From assembly GCA_022758935.1 (NCBI GenBank), contig JAEMQG010000045.1:1-9009 (forward strand): 9,009 nucleotides of DNA, written 5' to 3'. A model generated the notes under the pieces. It was not told the origin of the DNA, ran no database searches, and saw nothing but the letters and a program-made list of their open reading frames with translations. The stretch's first letter is position 1; every line of letters begins with the position of its first letter. Made by a program: the position numbers and the translations under genes. This stretch comes from Candidatus Nitrosopumilus sp. GTDB lineage: Archaea > Thermoproteota > Nitrososphaeria > Nitrososphaerales > Nitrosopumilaceae. Positions 1-6,797 of this stretch are shown one piece after another.

Positions 1-1
1 C

Positions 2-1090
2 AAAGCCGATGTAGAATACTGCTGGAATGTATCATACACGCCAGATAACTACTCTCCATATGCAGCAGCTACATTCTTTGGAGATCAAGACCCAACAAAC
101 GAATGCTTTACACCAAAACAACCTGCATCGTATGCTTGTTCACCCGGCTACTGGAAGAATGACGGCGCAAAGTTTAGTGCAGGAGATTGGACCGCCCCAT
201 ATGATCCAAATGACACATTTGAAGCCACATTTGGTATTGCAGTAGGACCAGATTTCATCTCCAAAACATGGAACGGTAGTTCATCACCAACATTGTTAGA
301 TGCACTGAATGCTCAAGGTCCAGGTAGTAACTTCTACAGATTAGCAGTTGACGCTTTATTGAACGCAGCATACTTCAATCCAAGTGCAGTACCTGGAATT
401 ATAACCGCTGTACAACAACATGACATAAGTAAACTAGGCTTTACTGAAAACTGTCCACTAAATCACAGTGCAAAGGTCAGCGGAAATGTCTTTAATGATG
501 TAAATAACAGCGGAATCAAAGATACTGGTGAAACAGGACTAAGTGGAGTCCAAGTGTTTGTTGTAGATTATCTTACACTGCATCAAATTGCCTTAACCAC
601 TGATGAAGATGGCGGATTTTATGGATTTGGCGTACCTCCAGGACTTGCACTAGTTCAAGCAGCACCAATTCCAGCAGGACATATACCATCCAACGGATTT
701 TCAACATTTAGCTTTCCAACTGTAAGTCAAAATGGTGCAACAACAGTAAACTTTGCACTCAAACCAGTTACTCCAGCAGAAAAAGGAACTATACTAATTG
801 AGGTGTTCAATGATGCCAACAGCAACGGTATCAGAGATGCTGGCGAGACAGGAGTTTCAGGTGCTACGGTGTTTACATTTGAGTTACTAACTGCAAAAGC
901 AGACGTACAAACTACCGGTGTAACTGGAATCACAACTCATAGCGGATTAATCCCAGACGTAGTACTTGCACAAATCAATGCGGCGGTGCTACCTTCAGGA
1001 TTTAGTACCGTCACTACTGCAAACGGTGGATTTGAATATATTGTAGTGACTCCAGGCAGTACAACTACAGTCAAAATAGGACTGCATTAG
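2..1090 (+). CDS. Secreted SdrD-like surface protein, 3' part only
   Basis: The reading frame is open from base 2 to the TAG at 1088-1090 (362 residues), so the gene starts upstream of the window. The TTG at 293 is internal, because coding-like sequence continues before it. Visible residues 1-150 form a Cys/aromatic-rich segment with CSPGYWKN at 46-53, followed by LLDALN and ALLNAAYFN helical stretches. This arrangement recurs in large secreted proteins that carry SdrD repeats. Two SdrD B-like Ig-fold domains follow, at about 158-254 and 263-362. Each opens with a V-F-N-D-x-N-x-x-G-I-x-D-x-G-E-T-G calcium-loop motif (165-179 and 270-284). The first domain keeps a DEDGGFYGF strand. The second has GVTG at that place but ends with ANGGFEY. 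No sorting signal or membrane anchor is seen at the C-terminus. The likely place is the cell surface or outside the cell, as an adhesin or S-layer-associated protein. The domain call is fairly sure; the role is inferred. Confidence 0.8.
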   Translation, partial: KADVEYCWNVSYTPDNYSPYAAATFFGDQDPTNECFTPKQPASYACSPGYWKNDGAKFSAGDWTAPYDPNDTFEATFGIAVGPDFISKTWNGSSSPTLLDALNAQGPGSNFYRLAVDALLNAAYFNPSAVPGIITAVQQHDISKLGFTENCPLNHSAKVSGNVFNDVNNSGIKDTGETGLSGVQVFVVDYLTLHQIALTTDEDGGFYGFGVPPGLALVQAAPIPAGHIPSNGFSTFSFPTVSQNGATTVNFALKPVTPAEKGTILIEVFNDANSNGIRDAGETGVSGATVFTFELLTAKADVQTTGVTGITTHSGLIPDVVLAQINAAVLPSGFSTVTTANGGFEYIVVTPGSTTTVKIGLH

Positions 1091-1420
1091 CATTACAACA
1101 TTTAATCTTAATCTCTTAAAAAAACTTATTCAAGTCCGTAACAAACAATACAAATCATTTTTAAAATAGAAATAATCTCTTGGAAATCAATCTCTTTGTT
1201 TCATCCTATTGTGACCTCAAAATTGATCTAAAATACATAAATTTGACCAAGAATGTTTATCAATTAATCATAATTTGTCACATGATACAGGAACTCAGAA
1301 CAAATTAAGACAAAACACTGTGTACATAATATGGCAATAATTGTCACTATATCTCAAACTTTAGAAAATTAAAGACACTTTCCCTTTCTTTAAATCTAAA
1401 TGAACTGAAACTGTATTGCT
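1091..1420. other. AT-rich intergenic region upstream of nadA
   Basis: No gene is supported in these 330 bases. The first part probably carries the 3' end of the surface-protein transcript (short T-rich stretches around 1101-1118 and 1157-1162), but no strong terminator is visible. Three copies of AATCTCTT lie at 1110, 1174 and 1189. Two copies of an ATAATT(T)GTCAC-like word end at 1281 and 1347. The last 35 bases carry the probable nadA promoter. Tiny ORFs, such as the 13-codon one at 1331, have no support. Confidence 0.6.
1389..1400 (+). promoter_or_regulatory. Putative TATA box of nadA
   Basis: TTTAAATCTAAA is centred about 27 bases before the nadA ATG. No Shine-Dalgarno site lies in between. 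This spacing fits a leaderless archaeal transcript that starts at or next to the start codon. Confidence 0.5.
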
Positions 1421-2395
1421 ATGTTAGTTGAACAATCATCCAGAGTAGAACAAACAGCACGACTCAAAGATGAAATTCAAAGAATTAAAAAAGAAAAAGA
1501 TGTAGTGATACTTGCACACAATTATCAAATTCCTGATGTACAAGACATTGCTGATTTTACTGGGGACTCTTTGGGTCTGTCAAGAAAAGCTGCCAAAGTA
1601 AATCAAAAAACAATTCTTTTCTGTGGGGTACACTTTATGGCCGAGACTGCAGCAATTATTTGTCCTGATAAAAGAGTCTTGATTCCGGATTTACAAGCAG
1701 GATGTTCCCTGTCTGATTCAATTACTGTTGACGAATTAAGAAATTGGAAGAAACAACATCCAAATGCAATCACTGTTGGCTATGTCAACACAACTGCAGA
1801 AATAAAATCAGAATTAGATTATTGTTGCACTTCAGCAAACGCTGTAAATGTAGTTAAAGCCATTCCAGCAGATAAAGAAATTTTATTCCTGCCTGATATG
1901 TTTTTGGGATCTTATGTTGCTAAAATGACTGGACGAAAAAAGATGTACATCTGGGCAGGTGAATGTCACGTTCATGCTGGCATTAAACCAGAAGACATTA
2001 CAAAAAAATTAGATTCTCTAAAAGATGCTGAATTTGTAATCCATCCTGAATGCAGCTGTACTACTCCAATGCTTTTTGACATGGCTTCTGGAAGTTTTGA
2101 TAATCATAAAGTTTCCATTCTTTCTACTGAAGGGATGATGACTCATGTGAATAGTTCAAAAGCAAAGAACTTTGTGGTTGCAACTGAAACTGGAATTTTA
2201 TATAAAATGAGACAGCAAAATCCAGACAAAACATTCATCCCAGCTTCAGAAAAAGCAGAATGTCAGTACATGAAAATGATTACACTTGATAAAGTCTATG
2301 ATGCCTTGGTTCAAGACAAGTATGAAGTTGTAGTGCCAAAAGAGATTGCAGACAAGGCCCGCTTGGCAATAGAAAGAATGCTTGCAATTAGCTAA
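1421..2395 (+). CDS. nadA: Quinolinate synthase NadA
   Basis: NadA condenses iminoaspartate with dihydroxyacetone phosphate to give quinolinate, in de novo NAD synthesis in the cytoplasm. At 324 residues it has the usual length of the short archaeal/thermophile type. Family motifs appear in order: LAHNYQ (31-36), GDSLGLSRKA (48-57), VHFMAET (70-76), LQAGCSLSDS (91-100), YVNTTAEIK (121-129), LPDMFLG (157-163), GECHVH (180-185), HPECSC (208-213), STEGM (235-239) and ASEKAECQYMK (275-285). The likely 4Fe-4S ligands are C95, C182 and C281, all present. ATG 1421 is the only sensible start and is preceded by a well-spaced TATA-like box. nadC, the next pathway step, lies about 960 bases downstream on the opposite strand. 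No L-aspartate oxidase or dehydrogenase gene is in view. Identification is very secure. Confidence 0.97.
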   Translation: MLVEQSSRVEQTARLKDEIQRIKKEKDVVILAHNYQIPDVQDIADFTGDSLGLSRKAAKVNQKTILFCGVHFMAETAAIICPDKRVLIPDLQAGCSLSDSITVDELRNWKKQHPNAITVGYVNTTAEIKSELDYCCTSANAVNVVKAIPADKEILFLPDMFLGSYVAKMTGRKKMYIWAGECHVHAGIKPEDITKKLDSLKDAEFVIHPECSCTTPMLFDMASGSFDNHKVSILSTEGMMTHVNSSKAKNFVVATETGILYKMRQQNPDKTFIPASEKAECQYMKMITLDKVYDALVQDKYEVVVPKEIADKARLAIERMLAIS

Positions 2396-2460
2396 GTACG
2401 CATAAAATATGCTGTAAATCTGCTTTGATTTATTATTCTCGTGACACGCATTGTTGTTAG

Positions 2461-2468
2461 TATAAATT
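2461..2468 (+). promoter_or_regulatory. TATA box of the secreted-protein gene
   Basis: TATAAATT lies about 28 bases before the ATG at 2492, which would give a leaderless or nearly leaderless transcript. It falls inside the 5' extension that a start at 2441 would require, so it argues against that longer start. Confidence 0.6.
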
Positions 2469-2491
2469 ATGAATTTCATACTAATCTTATA

Positions 2492-3187
2492 ATGACTAAA
2501 ACAATTCTTTCCATACTATTCTTGACTTCTATACTACTAACTGCTGCAGTTGCAGCCTCTATGGATTTGTTTGAAAGTGCTGATGCTACCCAAGCCAAAA
2601 TGACCTCTCATCATGGCTCTTCAAAGAAGGTATGCGGTGATCAACTGTGTTCTAAAACTGGCGGTAAAATCTTGGGCGTAAAGCCAAGTAATGTTACTGT
2701 GCCAGCAACTGAGACATCTACACCATCAATGACACCGCCAACAATTGTACCAATGCCACCAACAACTGAGGTAACACCACCAACACCTGAACCAACAGTA
2801 CCAATATCTGAAGGACCAATGGATATGGGCATTCATCAATGGATGTCTACCACAGGTACACTTACCTCCGTACAAGATCCAGGAATGGGACACGAAACAC
2901 ACCAGCTGGCAATAATTTTGCCACCAAGTGACAAGACATACAGCGGTGTTTTGACTTATTCTGCATCAGAACCAATTCAACTAGTTGCACTACATGGTCC
3001 TCTAGCTGAAGGTGAAGATGTTGGACAAGCAATTTGGAGCCCAGATGGTAAAACAAAGTTTGCACTAACTTTCGTTAATAACGAAAGTGCAATGGGAACT
3101 TGGATATTTGCAGGAAATGCTCTTGCAGTTCATACCATGAATAGTACTCCATTCACTGTAAGTTATTCTGTAGTAGCCGAACAATAG
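2492..3187 (+). CDS. Secreted protein of unknown function with Pro/Thr linker
   Basis: I do not recognise a named family. The 231-residue product begins with a typical signal peptide: MTK, then a hydrophobic core at 4-22 (ILSILFLTSILLTAAVAAS). A short charged region with a CGDQLC pair (C48, C53) follows. A Pro/Thr-rich linker spans about 68-108, consistent with an extended, possibly glycosylated stalk. The C-terminal domain (about 110-231) looks beta-rich. Its start is rich in Met and His (MDMGIHQWM at 110-118, GMGHETH at 131-137), so metal binding is conceivable but unproven. The frame stays open back to 2441, but the signal peptide and the TATA box at 2461 favour ATG 2492. The gene sits alone between nadA and the convergent nadC, and nothing in the sequence ties it to NAD synthesis. 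It is probably exported and held at, or released from, the cell surface. Confidence 0.8.
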   Translation: MTKTILSILFLTSILLTAAVAASMDLFESADATQAKMTSHHGSSKKVCGDQLCSKTGGKILGVKPSNVTVPATETSTPSMTPPTIVPMPPTTEVTPPTPEPTVPISEGPMDMGIHQWMSTTGTLTSVQDPGMGHETHQLAIILPPSDKTYSGVLTYSASEPIQLVALHGPLAEGEDVGQAIWSPDGKTKFALTFVNNESAMGTWIFAGNALAVHTMNSTPFTVSYSVVAEQ

Positions 3188-3189
3188 CC

Positions 3190-3220
3190 TTTATTACCTT
3201 TTTTATTTTTATTTTATTAT
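3190..3220 (+). terminator. T-rich terminator after the secreted-protein gene
   Basis: Immediately after the stop codon is a run of T-tracts (TTTTTT, TTTTT, TTTT broken by single A's, mainly 3199-3218) on the coding strand. Archaeal termination typically needs only such oligo-T stretches without a hairpin. It faces the convergent nadC gene. Confidence 0.6.
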
Positions 3221-3324
3221 ATTGTCTAGCTTCATGATTGTTGGTAGAATTGTTGTTTTGACTCAAAGAAATGTTATTTTCAATTAGATGAACATAATCT
3301 CTGAGAGACTAAAGAAATTAACAC

Positions 3325-3331
3325 AAAAAAA
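3325..3331 (-). terminator. Oligo-T terminator after nadC
   Basis: Seven T's in a row on the minus strand lie about 28 bases after the nadC stop codon. This fits simple archaeal oligo-T termination of the nadC transcript in the convergent intergenic region. Confidence 0.45.
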
Positions 3332-3358
3332 TTCTGCTGGAATTGAAACTGGAAATAC

Positions 3359-4180
3359 CTAGATCTCCAAACTCATATCTATCCCTTTGACTGAATTTGT
3401 AATGCTTCCAACTGAAATAATATCTACGCCCGTAATGCCATACTTTGCAATATTTTTTGAATTGATTCCCCCAGATGCTTCAAGTATTACTCTGTCTCGC
3501 AATTTTTGATCTTTGAGAATCTGAACTGTCTTTTTAATTAGTGCTGGGGAAAAATTATCTAGCATAATTATTGTTGCCCCTTCCTTTGCAGCTAGCACAG
3601 CATCAAGTGTATTTTCTACTTCGACTTCAAATTTTTTGTATTTTTTCTTTGCCTTTTTTATCAAAGACAGCAGTGACTCACCCACTGCAATGTGATTGTC
3701 TTTTATCATTACCATCTCATCTAATCTTAATCGGTGTTTTCCACCTCCGCCTATCTCTACTGCCTCTTTATCAAAATATCTGAGCCCTGGAGCCGTTTTT
3801 CTTGTTGAATATAGTTTGGTTTTTTTGTTTGGGATTTTCTTTACTAGTTGGTCTGTCTGAGTTGCAATGCCGCTCATTCTTGTAAGTAGATTTAGTGCTG
3901 TTCTCTCACAACTTAGAATTTTCTTTGCGTCCCCCGAAATTAACATTATTGTAGCATTTGGTTTTACTTTGTTACCGTCTTTTTTTAAAATCTTTACACT
4001 ACATCCTTTTAACTCAAAGATCTTTTTTGCATATCTTGCTCCGGCAACAATGGCAAATTGCCTTGTAATTATTCGAGCAGAAATATTTCTTTTTGGTAAA
4101 AGTTGGCTTGTAATATCGCCACTACCTATATCTTCAGATAAAAATTCCAATAATTGCTTTTTAGCATTAAATGCCAACAT
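3359..4180 (-). CDS. nadC: Nicotinate-nucleotide pyrophosphorylase NadC
   Basis: NadC converts quinolinate and PRPP to nicotinate mononucleotide, CO2 and pyrophosphate, the step after NadA. At 273 residues it is full length for the family. It has the N-terminal EDIGSGDIT segment (16-24), CERTALNLL (91-99), STRKTAPGLR (125-134), GGGGKHRLRLDE (144-155), IKDNHI (159-164), EVEN (187-190), MLDNF (206-210) and EASGGI (234-239), ending with GVDIISVGSIT (251-261). Together these give the PRPP and quinolinate binding residues expected for the alpha/beta barrel. The start at ATG 4180 fits the family and has a TATA-like box 23 bases upstream. spt4 ends 47 bases upstream on the same strand with no oligo-T stretch between, so read-through from the rpo7-spt4 unit is also possible. 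Confidence 0.97.
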   Translation of the reverse strand: MLAFNAKKQLLEFLSEDIGSGDITSQLLPKRNISARIITRQFAIVAGARYAKKIFELKGCSVKILKKDGNKVKPNATIMLISGDAKKILSCERTALNLLTRMSGIATQTDQLVKKIPNKKTKLYSTRKTAPGLRYFDKEAVEIGGGGKHRLRLDEMVMIKDNHIAVGESLLSLIKKAKKKYKKFEVEVENTLDAVLAAKEGATIIMLDNFSPALIKKTVQILKDQKLRDRVILEASGGINSKNIAKYGITGVDIISVGSITNSVKGIDMSLEI

Positions 4181-4198
4181 AACGATATAATGTAATGT

Positions 4199-4207
4199 AA
4201 TTTTAAA
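4199..4207 (-). promoter_or_regulatory. Putative TATA box of nadC
   Basis: TTTAAAATT on the minus strand is centred about 23 bases before the nadC ATG, in the 47-base gap after spt4. It would give nadC its own short-leader or leaderless transcript. Confidence 0.45.
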
Positions 4208-4227
4208 GATTTACTAGGAATTTTTCT

Positions 4228-4416
4228 CTATGTTACTTTAATTGCGTACTTGCCTTTTTGTTTAATCCCAAGTGTTTTTGAAACTTGTGAATTTGTTGGA
4301 TCAACTACCAGTACTACTCCACTCCAATCCGGAGTCAAATCAGATGATTTGCAAATTGGACAAACTTTTCCTATAGTTACGTGCTTGCATTTTCTACAAG
4401 CCATCTCACGTGCCAT
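4228..4416 (-). CDS. spt4: Transcription elongation factor Spt4
   Basis: Spt4 (formerly RpoE'') pairs with the NGN domain of Spt5 and holds the RNA polymerase clamp closed for processive elongation. The 62-residue product has the normal length for archaeal Spt4. A zinc ribbon is formed by C7-x2-C10 and C19-x2-C22. The conserved stretch WSGVVLVVDPTNSQVSKTLG (31-50) makes the Spt5-binding beta-sheet, and the protein ends with the typical GKYAIKV. The ATG follows the rpo7 stop codon directly (TAAATG), and a GAGGT ribosome-binding site lies inside the end of rpo7. The two genes are therefore almost certainly co-transcribed and translated one after the other. Identification is very secure. Confidence 0.96.
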   Translation of the reverse strand: MAREMACRKCKHVTIGKVCPICKSSDLTPDWSGVVLVVDPTNSQVSKTLGIKQKGKYAIKVT

Positions 4417-5007
4417 TTAACTTACCTCTACTTTGCCTTTGCCTGAATCAGAGGCGCTACCGGCTTTTTTAATCTCTTCTGCAATCCAGTCATCTGCACC
4501 AAGGAATGGCTGTCTGCATGTGATTCCTATTTTTCCCATTGCGGCAGCTTTGCCTAATGATACAGCTGTAATTCTTGCACGAAGTGTAGAGCCAACTTTT
4601 AATGTTCTACCACTTTGATTAGCTAAAATCATTCCTGACTTTACATCACTTTTTAGATAGTCATCCATTACTTGTGAGAGATGCAGCAATGCATCAGTTG
4701 GACCTATTCTTACAAATGCTCCAAAGTCTGTAATATCTACAATTTCTCCATGAACAATCTCTTGGAGTTTTGGATAAAATGTTAATGCTTCAAATTCCAC
4801 CTTGTGAAAGGTTCCGCCATCCCCTGCAATCATTTTTCCCATTTCGTCAACTTTGGCATCTAAAATCATAATGATATACCCTAATTCTGCATTGATCATA
4901 CTTTCGTACTTGTCTTTGAGGATGTTTGTTGCTGCCTTTTTGAGTGCCGTTCCAAACAAGCTTGGTGGAATTCTCACAACATCCAATAGGGTAGATATAG
5001 AAAACAA
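4417..5007 (-). CDS. rpoE: DNA-directed RNA polymerase subunit Rpo7 (RpoE)
   Basis: Rpo7 forms the polymerase stalk with Rpo4, binding emerging RNA and helping open-complex formation. The N-terminal RNP-like half contains VVRIPPSLFG, an ILDAKVDEMGKM stretch and GDGGTFHKVEFEALTFYP. The C-terminal half is an S1/OB domain with HGEIVDITDFGAFVRIGP and LLHLSQVMDDY, ending with the family's CRQPFLGADDWI. A longer reading starts at TTG 5031. I chose TTG 5007, giving 196 residues, because the distance to VVRIPP then matches archaeal Rpo7 proteins (Methanocaldococcus MYKILEIADVVKVPP). A TATA-like box also sits 26 bases upstream of TTG 5007. No in-frame ATG lies nearby. The stop codon abuts spt4. Product is very sure; the TTG start is likely but unproven. 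Confidence 0.93.
   Translation of the reverse strand: MFSISTLLDVVRIPPSLFGTALKKAATNILKDKYESMINAELGYIIMILDAKVDEMGKMIAGDGGTFHKVEFEALTFYPKLQEIVHGEIVDITDFGAFVRIGPTDALLHLSQVMDDYLKSDVKSGMILANQSGRTLKVGSTLRARITAVSLGKAAAMGKIGITCRQPFLGADDWIAEEIKKAGSASDSGKGKVEVS
4424..4428 (-). promoter_or_regulatory. Ribosome-binding site of spt4
   Basis: GAGGT on the minus strand lies 7 bases before the spt4 ATG, within the last codons of rpo7. It matches the anti-Shine-Dalgarno end of archaeal 16S rRNA. It contrasts with the first genes of transcription units here, which lack such a site. Confidence 0.65.
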
Positions 5008-5029
5008 CTGTGCTATTTTCCTGAATTTC

Positions 5030-5041
5030 AATTTATGAATC
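5030..5041 (-). promoter_or_regulatory. Putative TATA box of the rpo7-spt4 unit
   Basis: The minus strand reads ATTCATAAATTG here, centred about 26-28 bases before TTG 5007, as for a leaderless transcript. A second AT-rich candidate (CATAAAATTTTATTC, 5065-5079) lies further upstream and would give a leader of about 40 bases. Confidence 0.45.
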
Positions 5042-5121
5042 TTTGGGTAATTTGGGGTTGATTTGAATAAAATTTTATGAATTTTTCAATTAATCGCGTT
5101 TTTTTTAACTGTCTAGCCTAT

Positions 5122-5132
5122 GTTTAAATAAA
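5122..5132 (+). promoter_or_regulatory. TATA box of mrp
   Basis: GTTTAAATAAA has its TTTAAATA core at 5123-5130, centred 27 bases before the mrp ATG. No ribosome-binding site intervenes. The 146-base region between 5007 and 5154 thus holds divergent promoters for rpo7 and mrp. Confidence 0.6.
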
Positions 5133-5153
5133 GTAAAGTGACTTTTTGACCCA

Positions 5154-6272
5154 ATGGTGGGGATAGATCAGATTCTTGAAAAACTCAGTACCGTAATTGA
5201 TCCTGATCTAAAAAAGGATATTGTAACTATGGGTATGATTAAGGACCTTGAGCTTAATGATGGTAATTTGAAATTTACTTTGGAGCTTACCACTCCTGCA
5301 TGTCCTTTCAATGTCGAAATTGAAGATGACGTACGAAAGGCAATTGCTGAAATCAAAGAACTCAAAAATTTTGACATGAAAGTAACTGCCAAAGTAATGG
5401 AAGGACGTTCACTTGATGCAGATTCTGGAATGTTCACTGTAAAGAATATCATCGGTGTTGCAAGTGGCAAAGGCGGTGTTGGAAAATCAACAGTCTCTTT
5501 GAACTTGGCTTTGGCATTATCTCAAACCGGCGCTAAAGTCGGATTATTGGATGCCGATATTTACGGTCCAAGTATTCCTTTGATGCTTGGAATGAAAAGT
5601 GCTTACATGGAAGTTGAAAACAACAAATTGCAACCGGCAAAATCTCATGGGCTTCAAGTAGTTTCATTTGGATTTTTTGCAGAACAATCCCATCAAGCAG
5701 CAATTTACAGGGGTCCGATAATTTCTGGAATTCTAAAACAGTTTTTAGTTGATACCAATTGGTCTGATCTGGATTATCTTATTGTGGATCTTCCGCCAGG
5801 AACTGGTGATATCCCCTTGACACTTGCACAAACAATTCCAATTACTGGAATCTTGGTAGTTACAACTCCACAAGATGTTGCAAGCAATGTTGCTGTAAAA
5901 GCAATTGGAATGTTTGAAAAATTAAATGTCCCAATTATCGGTGTCGTGGAAAACATGAGTCACTTTGTTTGTCCAAATTGTAATGACAAACACTATATTT
6001 TTGGTGACGGCGGCGCAAAAAGAATTAGTGAACAATTTAAAATTCCTTTCTTAGGTGAAATTCCACTAAACTCTGGAATAATGTCCGGCTCTGATTTAGG
6101 TAAACCAATAATGATAACAAATCCTGATTCCCCTAGTGCCCAAGCATTTCGCTCTACTGCAAAAAATGTTGCAGCACAGTGTAGTATTCTTGCAGCAAAA
6201 TTACAAGATGAAATGGCATCTGAGAATTCAGGTAAAGACTCTGCAGAAACTAACAAAGACTTGCAAAAATAA
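5154..6272 (+). CDS. Mrp/NBP35-type Fe-S cluster carrier ATPase
   Basis: This is a cytosolic P-loop ATPase of the Mrp/ApbC/Nbp35 group, which as dimers bind a bridging Fe-S cluster and pass it to target proteins. The N-terminal DUF59/MIP18-like domain (about 1-85) includes the conserved TTPACPF (46-52) with C50. The ATPase domain starts at about 97. It has a deviant Walker A, ASGKGGVGKST (103-113), LLDADIYGPSIP (131-142), IVDLPPGTGD (210-219) and TTPQDVA (237-243). CPNC (273-276) provides the two cluster-binding cysteines, and GVVENMSHFVCP precedes them as usual. The last 20 or so residues are a charged tail. ATG 5154 fits the family start. The next gene follows after 15 bases, so the two probably share an mRNA. 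Family is very sure; specific clients are unknown, though NadA, encoded nearby, is one Fe-S enzyme that would need a cluster. Confidence 0.95.
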   Translation: MVGIDQILEKLSTVIDPDLKKDIVTMGMIKDLELNDGNLKFTLELTTPACPFNVEIEDDVRKAIAEIKELKNFDMKVTAKVMEGRSLDADSGMFTVKNIIGVASGKGGVGKSTVSLNLALALSQTGAKVGLLDADIYGPSIPLMLGMKSAYMEVENNKLQPAKSHGLQVVSFGFFAEQSHQAAIYRGPIISGILKQFLVDTNWSDLDYLIVDLPPGTGDIPLTLAQTIPITGILVVTTPQDVASNVAVKAIGMFEKLNVPIIGVVENMSHFVCPNCNDKHYIFGDGGAKRISEQFKIPFLGEIPLNSGIMSGSDLGKPIMITNPDSPSAQAFRSTAKNVAAQCSILAAKLQDEMASENSGKDSAETNKDLQK

Positions 6273-6287
6273 TTAACCCTGATTACT

Positions 6288-6782
6288 GTGAAATTACCCG
6301 ATTCCCTTAGAGATCAACTGAAAATCCCCCTGGGCGACTTGATTCCTGAAAATCAAGTAAACAAGTCCAACATACTAAAACACATACTAAAAAATTCGTA
6401 TGTTATCACAGTAGGTGATAAAACATCTGAAAAGATGATTAATTTTGGATTAATTCCATCATTGCAAATAATCGATAATCAAGAAAAAAGAGTAGAGCGC
6501 ATACCTGTAAAATGTGATGTATCCACAGAACTTGTTTGTGATAACCCTGCAGCAGAGATAACTCCTCAAAGTATCCATGCAATAAAAAAAGCATTTGTTT
6601 CAAAAACACCTGTCCGACTTGTAGTTAATGGCGAAGAAGATCTTCTAGTAATTCCAGTGTGTATTCATGCTCCTAAAGATGCTATAGTTATGTATGGTCA
6701 ACCAAACGAAGGATTAGTTATAGTCAAAATAACTCCAGAAATTAGAAATAAAACACAAAGATTACTTGATTCTATGGAATAA
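6288..6782 (+). CDS. GTP-dependent dephospho-CoA kinase (DUF359 family)
   Basis: This family phosphorylates dephospho-CoA with GTP in the last step of archaeal CoA synthesis, replacing bacterial CoaE. The 164-residue product fits the family length. It begins with LRDQLKIPLGDLIP (7-20). Conserved blocks are TVGDKTSEKM (41-50), GLIPSLQIIDNQEKR (54-68), NPAAEIT (86-92), VNGEEDLLVIP (113-123) and MYGQPNEGLVIVKIT (135-149). The acidic residues in the second, fourth and fifth blocks are the likely nucleotide and metal contacts. The start is GTG 6288, 15 bases after mrp, without a visible ribosome-binding site; the N-terminus fits relatives. Co-transcription with mrp is likely, but a functional link is not evident. 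Identification is by motif memory and is strong. Confidence 0.9.
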   Translation: MKLPDSLRDQLKIPLGDLIPENQVNKSNILKHILKNSYVITVGDKTSEKMINFGLIPSLQIIDNQEKRVERIPVKCDVSTELVCDNPAAEITPQSIHAIKKAFVSKTPVRLVVNGEEDLLVIPVCIHAPKDAIVMYGQPNEGLVIVKITPEIRNKTQRLLDSME

Positions 6783-6797
6783 TCAATTCTATGGATT

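Noticed and set aside
27..245. Alternative plus-strand ORF of 72 codons
   Set aside because: It overlaps the surface-protein frame and encodes a His/Gln-rich low-complexity product typical of an out-of-frame shadow.
293..295. TTG as the start of the surface-protein gene
   Set aside because: The same frame is open back to base 2 with coding-like sequence (Cys/aromatic-rich, CSPGYWKN), so this codon is internal.
1331..1372. Thirteen-codon ORF (MAIIVTISQTLEN) upstream of nadA
   Set aside because: It is too short, with no ribosome-binding site or conserved feature; chance occurrence is likely.
2441..2491. Longer N-terminus of the secreted protein starting at 2441
   Set aside because: It would bury the signal peptide behind 17 polar residues and place the TATAAATT box inside the gene. 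ATG 2492 explains both.
3298..3308. Palindrome TCTCTGAGAGA between the convergent genes
   Set aside because: The stem is only four base pairs and is not followed by a T-run at a suitable place on either strand; it is probably chance.
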